Positions 18,029 to 26,782 of a stretch of 64,000 bases of DNA are shown one piece after another. The notes below the pieces were generated by a model. That model worked only from the letters and a program-made list of their open reading frames with translations. It made no database searches and was not told the origin of the DNA. The stretch's first letter is position 1. Every line of letters starts with the position of its first letter. This DNA is from Chitinophaga tropicalis (lineage in GTDB: Bacteria; Bacteroidota; Bacteroidia; Chitinophagales; Chitinophagaceae): contig NZ_WRXN01000009.1 of NCBI RefSeq assembly GCF_009758205.1, positions 1 to 64,000 of the forward strand, written 5' to 3'. The position numbers were made by a program, and so were the translations under genes.

Positions 18029-18898
18029 ATGAAAACATTACGACTTGGAATACTTATAGCGATGGTTACAGGGTTCACTGCCTGTGAAGATGTAGTGGAC
18101 CTCAATGTAGCAAAAGGAACATCTTATCCTGTACTGGACGCATGGATCACCAACGAACCCGGTGTACAGGTAATAAAATTCACCCAGTCATTACCATATA
18201 CAGACCAGGCGCCGGCGCCCATTATAAACGATGCAGTTATCACCCTTTATGATGAAACGGCAGGTACCTCATATCCTTTCGTCTTTAAGGATACCGCTTA
18301 TGTGTATGACCCGGGAGATAGCCAGACCATTGGCGTGATCGGACATGCCTACCGTCTGAAAGTGGAATATAAAACAGAGGTTTTTGAGGCGATAGATACT
18401 ATCAAAAGGATCACTCCTATAGATTCCATCTCATACAAGTATAAAACCAAAGACGAGAACCTGGTGCCTGAAGATGGTTACTTTGCCAAGTTCCATGCAA
18501 AGGACATAGCTGGCGGAGTTGACTACTACTGGATCCGTTCTTACAGGAATACTATCTATAACAGGGTAAATGACGATTTTTCTGTTGATGGATATTTTGA
18601 CCAGAGCGTTGACGATGGCGCTTCATTCGTTTTGCCGCTGCAGGAATCTATCACAGAATACGACAAGCCTTTCCAGAAAGGCGAGACGGTAATAGTGAAA
18701 CTGCGCTCGCTCACCTACGGAAGCCACTTCTTCCTGACCCAGGTAAAACAACAGCTTGAAGATGGCGGACTTTTCGCCAAAGTGCTTGAAAACGTAAGAT
18801 GTAACGCTGTTAACGTAACGCCGGGTGGCGGCAAATCCAAAATACTGGGCTGGTTCGGTACCTCCGCAGTAAGCAGTAAGCAGAGAGTAATAGAGTAA
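18029..18898 (+). CDS. DUF4249 lipoprotein, receptor partner
   Basis: This 289-aa lipoprotein has a signal sequence with lipobox MVTGFTAC (Cys19). The body carries the DUF4249 pattern: YPVLDAWITNEPG, a stretch on ALITLYDE-type beta strands, and HFFLTQ near the C-terminus. Family members regularly follow TonB-dependent receptors of the type found just upstream and are presumed surface or periplasmic accessory lipoproteins. No catalytic motif is visible. It is probably translated from the same transcript as the receptor. Confidence 0.85.
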   Translation: MKTLRLGILIAMVTGFTACEDVVDLNVAKGTSYPVLDAWITNEPGVQVIKFTQSLPYTDQAPAPIINDAVITLYDETAGTSYPFVFKDTAYVYDPGDSQTIGVIGHAYRLKVEYKTEVFEAIDTIKRITPIDSISYKYKTKDENLVPEDGYFAKFHAKDIAGGVDYYWIRSYRNTIYNRVNDDFSVDGYFDQSVDDGASFVLPLQESITEYDKPFQKGETVIVKLRSLTYGSHFFLTQVKQQLEDGGLFAKVLENVRCNAVNVTPGGGKSKILGWFGTSAVSSKQRVIE

Positions 18899-18917
18899 CA
18901 CAACTTCTACTATACAG

Positions 18918-18946
18918 CCTGGCTAAAAGCAGATCTTTTAGCCAGG
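18918..18946 (+). terminator. Hairpin after DUF4249 gene
   Basis: CCTGGCTAAAAG pairs with CTTTTAGCCAGG with a short loop. The following tract is CCCTTT rather than T-rich, so it may attenuate rather than fully stop transcription into the next gene. Confidence 0.5.
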
Positions 18947-18978
18947 CCCTTTCCAACAATCTTTACAAAACATTTTTT

Positions 18979-19590
18979 ATGAAAAAGCTTTTACTAGCGC
19001 TGCTGGTGCTTGCCGCACAGCAGGCCTGGGCTCAGCATGGCACACCCGAAACCTTATTCGGTTCCGGTAAGCCCAAATCAATTGGCGGCTATGGCATGGC
19101 AACAACCAAATTCACCTCTATTGACGATAACCTTGGTGTAATAGTTGGCGCACAAGGCGGGGTATTCCTGAACAAAAAATGGATGCTGGGCGTTGCCGGT
19201 TATGCACTTGCTAACAATATCTCCATGCCGGTGGTAAATACAGGCGCCTATAAAGAATACCTGAATTTCTGGTACACGGGCCTGGTAGCAGAATATGTAC
19301 ACAATTCAGACAAGCTGGTGCACTGGAATGTAGGTACCTTGATCGGTGGTGGAGGCGTAGGCAGAAGAAGCAAGTGGCATGATGATTTCGATGACGAGGA
19401 TTTTTCTGACGGCAGCGGTCTCTTCATAGCAGAGCCCTTCGCCAACCTGGAACTGAATATCACCAAATTCCTCCGCCTGGATATCGGCGCTTCCTACAGA
19501 TACATCCAGGGAAGCAGTACCGTAGGCATTACAGATGGCAAACTTAGCGGCCCATCCTTACAGGTAGGCCTCAAAGCCGGCAAATTCTGA
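18979..19590 (+). CDS. Secreted outer-membrane beta-barrel-like protein
   Basis: This 203-aa protein has a signal peptide (ending about WAQ, residue 19) and glycine/aromatic-rich amphipathic strands: GVIVGAQGGVFLNKKWMLGVAGY, LNFWYTGLVAEYV, LRLDIGASYRYIQG and a LQVGLKAGKF end. An acidic loop (DDFDDEDFSDG) lies in the middle. It probably belongs to the receptor/DUF4249 transcript. No specific function can be assigned. Confidence 0.75.
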   Translation: MKKLLLALLVLAAQQAWAQHGTPETLFGSGKPKSIGGYGMATTKFTSIDDNLGVIVGAQGGVFLNKKWMLGVAGYALANNISMPVVNTGAYKEYLNFWYTGLVAEYVHNSDKLVHWNVGTLIGGGGVGRRSKWHDDFDDEDFSDGSGLFIAEPFANLELNITKFLRLDIGASYRYIQGSSTVGITDGKLSGPSLQVGLKAGKF

Positions 19591-19607
19591 TCATTCTCTC
19601 TCCTTCT

Positions 19608-19658
19608 GGCTGTCAGCCTGATTGCTTGAAAGTCAAGTAATCAGGCTGACGGCTTTTT
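19608..19658 (+). terminator. Long-stem terminator
   Basis: A stem of about 20 bp (GCTGTCAGCCTGATT... with ...AATCAGGCTGACGGC, one mismatch) has a 3-nt loop and is followed by CTTTTTAT. Confidence 0.85.
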
Positions 19659-19721
19659 ATCCCCGCTCAACCTTTCCAATAACCACTCCTCCCCCTCTTT
19701 CATTAATTTTTCCCTTTAAAT

Positions 19722-19751
19722 TTTGCAATTACGAAAACTATCGTACATTTG
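19722..19751 (+). promoter_or_regulatory. blaI-like promoter
   Basis: TTTG (19722-19725), 18 nt, then TACATTTG (19744-19751): a full Bacteroidota promoter overlapped by both operators below. Confidence 0.8.
19730..19745 (+). promoter_or_regulatory. BlaI-type operator 1
   Basis: TACGA-N6-TCGTA, a perfect dyad that sits between the -33 and -7 elements and overlaps the first two bases of the latter. Confidence 0.75.
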
Positions 19752-19753
19752 TT

Positions 19754-19769
19754 TACGAAAGTATTCGTA
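19754..19769 (+). promoter_or_regulatory. BlaI-type operator 2
   Basis: Second TACGA-N6-TCGTA dyad with the same spacer length, 24 bp downstream of the first and covering the expected transcription start. Confidence 0.75.
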
Positions 19770-19789
19770 GTAAATAATCGTTGAATAAA

Positions 19790-20182
19790 ATGAGTGCCTC
19801 CAAGAACATAAAGCCTACAGAAAGTGAACTGGAAATACTGGGAGTATTATGGGAGAAAGGTGCAGGAACTGTAAGGGAAGTGCATGAAATACTGGAGAAA
19901 AGTAAAGACGCCGGCTATACAACCACTCTCAAGCTGATGCAGATCATGCATGAGAAAGGGTTGCTTAAAAGGGATACCAGCAGTAAGACACACGTGTATG
20001 AAGCTGCCATTTCGAAAGAAAATACCCGGCAGCAATTACTGAATAAGATGATAGATACTGTGTTTAACGGATCAGCTTCACAGCTGGTGTTGCAGGCATT
20101 GGGAAATCACCGTTCTTCACAGGAAGAGCTGGACAAGATCAAACAATACCTGGATCAGATCGAACAACAACAGAAAAAATAA
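19790..20182 (+). CDS. BlaI/MecI/CopY family repressor
   Basis: This 130-aa winged-helix repressor has the Penicillinase_R pattern: TESELEILGVLWEKGAGTVREV, then TTLKLMQIMHEKGLLKRD and an acidic/Gln dimer helix to the end. In BlaI systems the repressor leaves DNA after cleavage signalled by the M56 membrane protease encoded next door. I chose the ATG at 19790; a TTG at 19781 is also in frame. The two dyads in its promoter strongly suggest autoregulation. Despite the family name, no beta-lactamase gene is nearby. Confidence 0.92.
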   Translation: MSASKNIKPTESELEILGVLWEKGAGTVREVHEILEKSKDAGYTTTLKLMQIMHEKGLLKRDTSSKTHVYEAAISKENTRQQLLNKMIDTVFNGSASQLVLQALGNHRSSQEELDKIKQYLDQIEQQQKK

Positions 20183-20212
20183 CCTGTGCCCGGCGCACAT
20201 AATTTTACTATC

Positions 20213-22165
20213 ATGATTGCACAACTCCCTTTCACGGCAGATCTTGTGCCTGCTTTCGGCTGGGCGCTCCTTCACTCTTTCTGGCAGGCGTTCTTCATAT
20301 TTGCATGTCTTAGGCTGGTGCTGCTGATATGGCCACAGGCAAGCTCCGGGATTAAATATAACCTCTCTTACATTTCACTTACAGGCATCTTTACCTGGTT
20401 TACCGTAACACTGGTACAACAGATACAGGCTATCAGGAAAGTTAAGGAAGCCGCACAGATGATGATAGAAACAGGCGTCAGGCAAACTGTACCCGTACAG
20501 GTACCTGTCATCTACCACAGCCAGGAAGAACTGACCGGGCTGTTCCCGAATCTTGAAATGTGGTTTCCTGTAGTTGTGGCTATCTATGTTGCAGGCGTTA
20601 CAGTCATGACCATTAAACTGATCATGGACCTGTTACAGCTGCAGCAGATCAAACAAAAACAGGTACTGGCAATTGATCCCGTATGGGAAAGACATCTGGA
20701 GAAACTGGCAGCCCAACTCCGCATTCCCAGGAAGATAAAACTGCTCATTTCACAGCATATCGAAGTACCGGTGATGATAGGTTTTCTTAAACCTGTTATC
20801 CTCATGCCCATAGCCATGTTCAATAACCTGACGGCAGAACAGCTGGAAGCCATCCTGCTGCATGAACTGGCACACACTAAACGCAACGATTATCTACTGA
20901 ATATTTTCCAATCCATTGTTGAAACCATTCTCTTCTTCAACCCCTTTGTATGGTGGATCTCTAAAAACATCCGCCTTGAAAGGGAACACTGTTGCGACGA
21001 CCTTGTAATAGCAAGTAAGGTGCAACCCCTGCATTATGCCAAAGCCCTTGTAGCATTGGAAGAATACCGGTTAACAGTCAATGCCCTGGCAATGGCGGCT
21101 GCAGACAACAAACAACACTTGTTTCACCGCATCAAACGCATTATGGAAATGAAAACGAAAAATATTAACTATACACAGAAACTGCTGGCCGTTATGATCA
21201 TTGCTGTTGGATTAGTATCCATAGCATGGCTCAATCCTTCTTCCGCCAATAAGGAAGAAAGGAAAGAAACGCCCCGCAAAACTACACATGCAGTGATCAT
21301 CAACCCGGTAGCTCCTGCTATTACTACTCCGGTAATTATCCATGCACTGAAAACAGCACAGAAATACCTGGATACTGTACCTGCCTCTACAGAAGCAGCA
21401 AGAAAAGCCAAACTGGAGGCAGAAAAACAGGCTCAAGCCAGCATAGAAGCGGCAAAAGCCGGCATGGAAGCAGCCAACGAAGCAATGAAGAATATTGACT
21501 GGAATGAGATCAATAAAGAAGTCAATAACGCCATGAAAAACATTGACTGGAACCAGATCAACAAGCATGTGGAAGAGGCTATGAAAAATATAGACTGGAA
21601 TAAGATCAACGAAGAAGTTAAAAACAGTCTCAAGGATACTGATACTAATATTGATCCCAAAGTAATAGAAGAAAGTGTGCGTGCAGGCATGGAAAGTGCA
21701 AGAGCTGCCATGTCTTCCGAAGCTGTCAAAAAAAGTATAGATGAGGCCCGCAACGCAATGAACAGTAAAGAATATAAAGAAGCCATGGCAAATGCCAAGA
21801 GGGAAATGGACAGAGCACAGGCTGAAGTAAGGCGCGCGCAGGCTGAAGTAAGAGAACAACAGATCAACATACAGAAAAACCAGGTCATCCTGCAACAGAA
21901 CCATCAGGCAGCTGTCAGAGCAGACCACGCAAGAAAGCTTAACGATGAAAAATATCATACCCTGATCGACAAAATGGCGGCAGATAAACTGATCAATGTT
22001 GATGAAGGATATACCATCGAAAATAAAGACGGCGTTCTTAAGATCAATGGTGTAGAACAACCGGCAGAAGTACAGAAAAAATATGCAGGCTTCATTAAGA
22101 GTACAAGCACTCTCTACATCCAGGGTAAAAAAGATATTCTGAACATCACAGTCAACGAAAAATAA
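20213..22165 (+). CDS. M56 family (BlaR1-like) membrane metallopeptidase with helical repeat tail
   Basis: This 650-aa protein has the BlaR1/MecR1 layout: membrane helices near residues 6-32, 42-65 and 110-135, then the zinc motif HELAH (217-221) with the third ligand E258 in EHCCDD, and a last helix near 330. Outside the membrane it has no penicillin-binding sensor domain. Instead a long Ala/Lys/Glu helical tail contains three 16-residue tandem repeats of AMKNIDWNxINxxVxx (residues 424-471) and a DRAQAEVRRAQAEVREQQ coiled coil. The end is a small alpha/beta region. An upstream GTG at 20186 is possible. It is coupled to the BlaI-like gene. Confidence 0.88.
   Translation: MIAQLPFTADLVPAFGWALLHSFWQAFFIFACLRLVLLIWPQASSGIKYNLSYISLTGIFTWFTVTLVQQIQAIRKVKEAAQMMIETGVRQTVPVQVPVIYHSQEELTGLFPNLEMWFPVVVAIYVAGVTVMTIKLIMDLLQLQQIKQKQVLAIDPVWERHLEKLAAQLRIPRKIKLLISQHIEVPVMIGFLKPVILMPIAMFNNLTAEQLEAILLHELAHTKRNDYLLNIFQSIVETILFFNPFVWWISKNIRLEREHCCDDLVIASKVQPLHYAKALVALEEYRLTVNALAMAAADNKQHLFHRIKRIMEMKTKNINYTQKLLAVMIIAVGLVSIAWLNPSSANKEERKETPRKTTHAVIINPVAPAITTPVIIHALKTAQKYLDTVPASTEAARKAKLEAEKQAQASIEAAKAGMEAANEAMKNIDWNEINKEVNNAMKNIDWNQINKHVEEAMKNIDWNKINEEVKNSLKDTDTNIDPKVIEESVRAGMESARAAMSSEAVKKSIDEARNAMNSKEYKEAMANAKREMDRAQAEVRRAQAEVREQQINIQKNQVILQQNHQAAVRADHARKLNDEKYHTLIDKMAADKLINVDEGYTIENKDGVLKINGVEQPAEVQKKYAGFIKSTSTLYIQGKKDILNITVNEK
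21482..21625 (+). repeat. Three 48-bp tandem repeats inside the M56 gene
   Basis: Three in-frame 48-nt units encode AMKNIDWNEINKEVNN and two variants (Q/H/EE and K/E/KN changes). The units differ at third positions, so the duplication is not recent. Confidence 0.85.
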
Positions 22166-22191
22166 ATATTGCCTTTTTTCCGTCATTCTAT

Positions 22192-22226
22192 GCGCTACTG
22201 CCGTTCATCAGCAGTAGCGCTTTTTT
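22192..22226 (+). terminator. Terminator after M56 gene
   Basis: GCGCTACTGC (22192-22201) pairs with GCAGTAGCGC (22211-22220), followed by six T. Confidence 0.9.
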
Positions 22227-22270
22227 ATTGAAACTTCCACTTATCTTTAGTACTTAAACCTCAAATCATC

Positions 22271-23416
22271 ATGAGATCTTACTGCGCAATAGCAGCCCTG
22301 TTCCTGTCCATGCAGGTATATGCACAGGACATAACAGTCTTAAAGAACAATGTGGCCACATCTGTCAAAAACCAGGCGCTCACAGGTACCTGCTGGTGCT
22401 TTTCCACAACATCCATGATAGAATCGGAATGCCTGCGCAAAGGGCAACCCTCTCTCGACCTGTCAGAAATGTTCACAGTACGCAATATCTACATAGAGAA
22501 AGCGGAAAATTACATTCACCGCCAGGGGTACGCCCGTTTCGATGAAGGTGGCCTGGGGCATGATGTACTTCATTCCGTTTCCACTTACGGTATTATTCCC
22601 GAAAGTATCTACAATGGGCTTAAAGATGGCCGCACTTCGCATGATCATACCGAAATGATAGCTGCGCTCAAAACTTACCTGGATAATGTCCTGAAGCAAA
22701 AAAGGCCTATTCCTGATAACTGGAAAGCAGGTTTTACAGCTATTCTCGACAAATACCTGGGAGCTCCGCCCTCTAAATTCACCTGGCAGGGAAAAATATA
22801 TACGCCACAGACCTTTGCAAAAGAAGTCGTGAAATTTAATCCTGATGATTATGTAAGTCTTACTTCCTTTACAGATCATCCTTTCTATAGCTCTTTTGTA
22901 GTCGAAGTGCCCGATAATTTCTCCAATGGCGCGTACTATAATATTCCACTGAATGAAATGATCAGTATTACAAAAAATGCTGTTCAGAAAGGATATACTG
23001 TACTATGGGATACAGATGTAAGTAACCGGGGATGGATGGTAGGTAAAGGATACGCATTACGCCCCGCTTACGACTCACTCACCAAAGGCAACGCTATCAA
23101 TCCTGACCTTGAAGAGAAGAAATATTCACAGGAAGAACGGCAGCAATTGTATGAAGAGCTGATCACTGAGGATGACCATCTCATGCATATCACCGGCTTT
23201 GCAAAGAGCAAACAAGGTAAAGAGTTCTTTATAGTGAAGAACTCCTATGGCAGTGGTTCCGGTCCTTTTGCAGGATTTGTGCGCGTATCAGTGCCTTATT
23301 TTGCTATTAACACTATCACCATTATAGTGCCTAAAGCCGCGCTGGATAAATCACTCAGCACCAAATTGTCATTAACAGACAAGCAGGAACAAAGAGAGGG
23401 TGTATCAAAGAATTGA
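22271..23416 (+). CDS. Secreted C1 (papain/bleomycin-hydrolase type) cysteine peptidase
   Basis: This 381-aa protein has a signal peptide (ending about residue 19, VYAQD) and the C1 catalytic set: oxyanion Gln35, nucleophile Cys41 in GTCWCF, His306 in HITGF and Asn324 in VKNSYGSGSG. The Cys context and wide spacing resemble aminopeptidase C/bleomycin hydrolase, but those are cytosolic while this one is exported. It lies just downstream of the BlaI-M56 pair behind a terminator, so it is a separate transcript. Substrate unknown. Confidence 0.87.
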   Translation: MRSYCAIAALFLSMQVYAQDITVLKNNVATSVKNQALTGTCWCFSTTSMIESECLRKGQPSLDLSEMFTVRNIYIEKAENYIHRQGYARFDEGGLGHDVLHSVSTYGIIPESIYNGLKDGRTSHDHTEMIAALKTYLDNVLKQKRPIPDNWKAGFTAILDKYLGAPPSKFTWQGKIYTPQTFAKEVVKFNPDDYVSLTSFTDHPFYSSFVVEVPDNFSNGAYYNIPLNEMISITKNAVQKGYTVLWDTDVSNRGWMVGKGYALRPAYDSLTKGNAINPDLEEKKYSQEERQQLYEELITEDDHLMHITGFAKSKQGKEFFIVKNSYGSGSGPFAGFVRVSVPYFAINTITIIVPKAALDKSLSTKLSLTDKQEQREGVSKN

Positions 23417-23430
23417 CACACCCTCTTTAT
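23395..23430 (+). terminator. Hairpin overlapping the C1 peptidase stop
   Basis: AGAGGGTGT (about 23395-23403) pairs with ACACCCTCT (about 23418-23426). The stop codon (23414-23416) lies in the loop, so the last codons form the 5' arm. Confidence 0.6.
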
Positions 23431-23457
23431 ATATAGATAGAGTATAGAAGCAACCTG

Positions 23458-23733
23458 TTAACGGGCAACCTCAAACGTTGTATAATGTTGTAACGGACCG
23501 ACTGTGATCAGTAACTCTGCCACTTTTGCCAGGGGAGGCCCCTGTCTGCACCAGGCTATAAAAGCCTCCATTTTATTCTCCTCCGCTTCTGCTGCTATCC
23601 AGACATTACCATCCGGCAAATTCCTTACCTCTCCTTTAATTCCAAGCTCTTCTGCAGCACTTTTAGTGCTGGCCCTGAAGAATACTCCCTGCACCTTTCC
23701 TTTCACCACGATCTCTTTATGTATCTTTTCCAT
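23458..23733 (-). CDS. acyP: Acylphosphatase
   Basis: This 91-aa cytosolic enzyme hydrolyses acylphosphates. The signature GKVQGVFFR includes catalytic Arg20, and GEVRNLPDGNVWI includes catalytic Asn38. Size and fold pattern are typical. It is convergent with the C1 peptidase gene. Confidence 0.93.
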   Translation of the reverse strand: MEKIHKEIVVKGKVQGVFFRASTKSAAEELGIKGEVRNLPDGNVWIAAEAEENKMEAFIAWCRQGPPLAKVAELLITVGPLQHYTTFEVAR

Positions 23734-23946
23734 ATGCGCGATGTAATAATAGATGAGTAAAGTACATTACCTACCAAAACTACAAACAGCGCCCGGGAAA
23801 GAAAAATTAATCTCTGACGCAGCTATTACAGTTCAGAATTTTAAAAAACTAAACCGGTACACTGCAAAATATAATTCAGCGCAATTTATCTCTTCTGAAT
23901 CCCGGGGGTTAACAGATATGGACTCAGACCGGTAATAATATTTCTC

Positions 23947-24555
23947 TTACGCGGCGTAATTGAAAAGTGTTCTTTCCTGCTGAACAGCTTCATCTCCAAA
24001 AGTAAATTCCTTCACAGGCTCATAATGCCCGCCCGTTGCAGGTTTACGCAGCAGCATGAAGCTTTTGCACTGGAAGCTGCGCACAAATACCTGGTTATGG
24101 AAATGATCATACACCTGGTTAAATTCCGGCGTACTGATTGCCCTGGCTAATGTAATATGTGGTTTGAATGATGCAGGTTTTATATCAAACTCCTGCAGGA
24201 TCTTCCTGTGCAGTTCTTCAAGCGGCTTGGGATTCGCAACATTGATATATATAGTACGCTTATCCGGACCATGCTCAAAATGATCAAATTTAGAAGTATA
24301 AAGCGTAAAACCGGATTGCTTCCTGGCTATATTATCCAGCAGGCTGACAAAATCTTCCTGGAACCTTTCAGGGAATACAGAACGGAAAAGACTGATATGC
24401 GCCCTGGAAAAACGACTGCCATAGATACCCAGTTCCTGTGCTATCAGCTTTTTTAATGCTGTTACATCATTGGTAATACTGGTACTGGGACTTACTACCA
24501 GCAGGTAATCATATAATGTTTCCTGTTCGAATGCAATGTTGTTATTTGTTTGCAT
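23947..24555 (-). CDS. 2'-5' RNA ligase family protein (2H phosphoesterase)
   Basis: This 202-aa protein carries two HxT/S motifs, HISL (RAHISLFRS) and HITL (KPHITLARA), that form the active site of LigT-like 2H phosphoesterases. Family members act on 2'-5' or cyclic phosphodiester bonds of RNA or nucleotides; the substrate here is unknown. The ATG at 24555 is preferred over an in-frame TTG at 24561. The gap to acyP (214 bp) contains no supported gene. Confidence 0.82.
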   Translation of the reverse strand: MQTNNNIAFEQETLYDYLLVVSPSTSITNDVTALKKLIAQELGIYGSRFSRAHISLFRSVFPERFQEDFVSLLDNIARKQSGFTLYTSKFDHFEHGPDKRTIYINVANPKPLEELHRKILQEFDIKPASFKPHITLARAISTPEFNQVYDHFHNQVFVRSFQCKSFMLLRKPATGGHYEPVKEFTFGDEAVQQERTLFNYAA

Positions 24556-24692
24556 AACCAAGTAAGTTTTAAACTTAAAAGTGTATTGGTTATTTGACTA
24601 TTGACATTACAAATATACAAACTTTATTCAGAAATACTAATTTATTTAGCAAATATTACTAACTTTTTTAACGGCCGGCATTTTTACATACA

Positions 24693-24729
24693 AAAAGGCC
24701 ACTGTCCTGCATTTCAGACAGTGGCCTTT
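24693..24729 (-). terminator. tpiA terminator
   Basis: AAAGGCCACTGTC pairs with GACAGTGGCCTTT; the minus strand continues into TTTTT. Confidence 0.85.
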
Positions 24730-24747
24730 CATTTATTTGCTAATAAT

Positions 24748-25509
24748 TTACGCAAGACTCTTTACGATAGCAACAAAATCAGCTGCTACCAGGGACGCGC
24801 CTCCGATCAATCCACCGTCCACATCTGGGCAGGCAAACAATTCACCGGCATTGGAAGGTTTTGCGCTGCCGCCATACTGAATAGTAGTACGTAAAGCCGC
24901 TTCCCTGCCATATTTGGCAGCTATCTGCGACCTGATATAAGCGTGCATGTCCTGTGCCTGTGCAGCGCTGGCAGTCAGACCGGTACCAATAGCCCAGATA
25001 GGCTCATAAGCAATCACTACGTTCTTCAACTGCTCTTCAGTAAGATGGAACAGGCTTTCTTCCAGTTGTTTTGCAACATATTCATTCTGGGTTTCTGCTT
25101 TCCTTACTTCCAGCGGCTCTCCGCAGCAAAAGATCGGCTTCAGGCCATTAGCTAACGCGAGATCTATCTTCTTTGCCAGTATAGCATTGCTTTCCTGGAA
25201 ATATTCCCTTCTTTCAGAGTGGCCCAGTATCACATAATCTACTCCGATAGACTGTAACATCTCTGCAGATACTTCACCTGTATATGCGCCCGATTTTTCA
25301 GATGCACAGTTCTGGGCTGCTACATAAAAACCAGGATTGTTCTTCAGTAATGCCTTTGCCTTTAACAGGTAAGGAAACGGAGTTGCAACCACAACTTCCT
25401 GTCCGTCCTGTAAACGCAGACCAGCCTGCAGAATGTCATTGATCAGTTGTTCTGCCTGCGCCAGGGTCAGGTTCATTTTCCAGTTGCCGGCAACGATTTT
25501 CTTTCTCAT
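24748..25509 (-). CDS. tpiA: Triosephosphate isomerase
   Basis: This 253-aa TIM barrel interconverts glyceraldehyde-3-phosphate and dihydroxyacetone phosphate. Active-site residues are present: Asn9 and Lys11 (GNWKMN), His97 (LGHSERR) and Glu169 (AYEPIWAIGTG). The phosphate loop GGSAKPSN and GGLIGGASL are intact. It lies 42 bp after the GlmU-like gene on the same strand and may be co-transcribed with it. Confidence 0.97.
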   Translation of the reverse strand: MRKKIVAGNWKMNLTLAQAEQLINDILQAGLRLQDGQEVVVATPFPYLLKAKALLKNNPGFYVAAQNCASEKSGAYTGEVSAEMLQSIGVDYVILGHSERREYFQESNAILAKKIDLALANGLKPIFCCGEPLEVRKAETQNEYVAKQLEESLFHLTEEQLKNVVIAYEPIWAIGTGLTASAAQAQDMHAYIRSQIAAKYGREAALRTTIQYGGSAKPSNAGELFACPDVDGGLIGGASLVAADFVAIVKSLA

Positions 25510-25551
25510 GTTATTCGCTATATTAATTTTTAACGTCTGTATACAAATGTT

Positions 25552-26712
25552 TTATACCGATTCAAAAACTGTTTTAAGCAGGCTGGCCTCCGCTTCTCCC
25601 AGCTCCTGTCCTTTAAACCTCATCCATACGGCGGCATCCTTCAACGCCTCGTCCAGCCGGTACGGCTCAAGTACGTTTGCTCCTCCCCAGGAAAAAGAAG
25701 GGACGAACTTTGGCGGGAAATCGCCCCCAAAGATATTGCAGGAAACGCCTATTACAGTGCCTGTATTCAGGATGGTCCCCACCCCGCAGCGGCTATAATC
25801 CCCCATCAGCACTCCACACTTCTGTCCTGCCGGCCGGGTTTCTTTTAATGCCTCTATCCAGATCCTCACGGCACTGCCATTGTTCTTCAGGTTGGAACAG
25901 GTAGTATTGGCGCCCAGGTTACACCATTCTCCCAGCACAGCATCTCCCAGGTAACCGTCATGTCCTTTATTGGAATACCCGAACATCACCACATTCTTGA
26001 TCTCGCCTCCTCCCACACTATATGGACCCAGCGTTGTAGCTCCGTACACCCTGGTTCCCATTTTCAGCACTGCCTTCTGGCCCAGGGCCAGCGGCCCCCG
26101 TACCAGGCATCCTTCCATGACCTCCGCTTCCTTACCTATATATATTGGCCCCGTCGCGGCATTTAAGATACTATGCTCTACAACAGCGCCTTCTTCTATA
26201 AAAATGTTCTCAGGCGCCGTAACCCGGTTGCTTGCGGGAATCGGTGCAGAAATCCTACCCGCAGTCAGCAGCTTAAAATCATCCCGTATAGCCTGGTCAT
26301 TCCATAGAAAGATCTCCCAGGGCATACTCAGTATCTTCACAGGTCCCTCATACCCCACTTTCTCTCCTGCTTCCTCCGGGTCCGTTCCTTCTACCGCCTT
26401 TGCCAGAAGATAGTCGTCCTTGTAGAGCGACTGCCCAACCTTCAGTTCCCTGACAGCTTCCGTCAGTGTGGCATCAGGCAGTAAATGACCACTGATCAGC
26501 ACGTTCACGGCTGGCTCACCAGGATTGTAAAGCGGGTATTTTTGTTGTAAATGAGTAACTGTAAGATAGCTGGTACCGGCATTCAGCCAGCGCTCCCATT
26601 TTTCCCGGATGGTAAGAATGCCTGTACGGCACGCTGCAACCGGTCTTGTATGGGTGAAGGGATATAACAAGTCTCGCGCGGGTGTGTCGAAAAGAATGTA
26701 ATTCCGCTTCAT
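25552..26712 (-). CDS. GlmU-like sugar-nucleotidyltransferase family protein
   Basis: This 386-aa protein has an N-terminal region resembling a degenerate nucleotidyltransferase (YILFDTPARDLLYPFTHTRPVAACRTG) and a C-terminal left-handed beta-helix of hexapeptide repeats (about residues 180-350, for example FIEEGAVVEHSILNAATGPIYIGKEAEVMEGCLVRG). It lacks a clear GlmU pyrophosphorylase loop LGGGxGxRM, so it may be only an acyltransferase or have an altered activity. This form is widespread in Bacteroidota. Confidence 0.8.
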   Translation of the reverse strand: MKRNYILFDTPARDLLYPFTHTRPVAACRTGILTIREKWERWLNAGTSYLTVTHLQQKYPLYNPGEPAVNVLISGHLLPDATLTEAVRELKVGQSLYKDDYLLAKAVEGTDPEEAGEKVGYEGPVKILSMPWEIFLWNDQAIRDDFKLLTAGRISAPIPASNRVTAPENIFIEEGAVVEHSILNAATGPIYIGKEAEVMEGCLVRGPLALGQKAVLKMGTRVYGATTLGPYSVGGGEIKNVVMFGYSNKGHDGYLGDAVLGEWCNLGANTTCSNLKNNGSAVRIWIEALKETRPAGQKCGVLMGDYSRCGVGTILNTGTVIGVSCNIFGGDFPPKFVPSFSWGGANVLEPYRLDEALKDAAVWMRFKGQELGEAEASLLKTVFESV

Positions 26713-26729
26713 AAGGGGATAAAAATAAA

Positions 26730-26756
26730 AAATCCCATCGAAAATGCCGATGGGAT
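26730..26756 (-). terminator. rpmE terminator
   Basis: AATCCCATCG pairs with CGATGGGATT; the minus strand continues into a T-rich tract. Confidence 0.85.
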
Positions 26757-26782
26757 TCCTGAAAATTATTTCGAAAGGTAGA

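Noticed and set aside
19790..22165. BlaI-M56 pair as a beta-lactam resistance locus
   Set aside because: No beta-lactamase or PBP2a gene nearby and no penicillin-binding sensor domain in the M56 protein.
21212..22186. 324-codon open frame antisense to the M56 gene
   Set aside because: Phe/Cys/His-rich translation mirrors the Lys/Glu/Ala-rich repeats on the other strand; no promoter seen.
23753..23935. 60-codon frame between acyP and the LigT-like gene
   Set aside because: No promoter, no family, and coding-like bias is absent. It could be a real small gene but is not supported.
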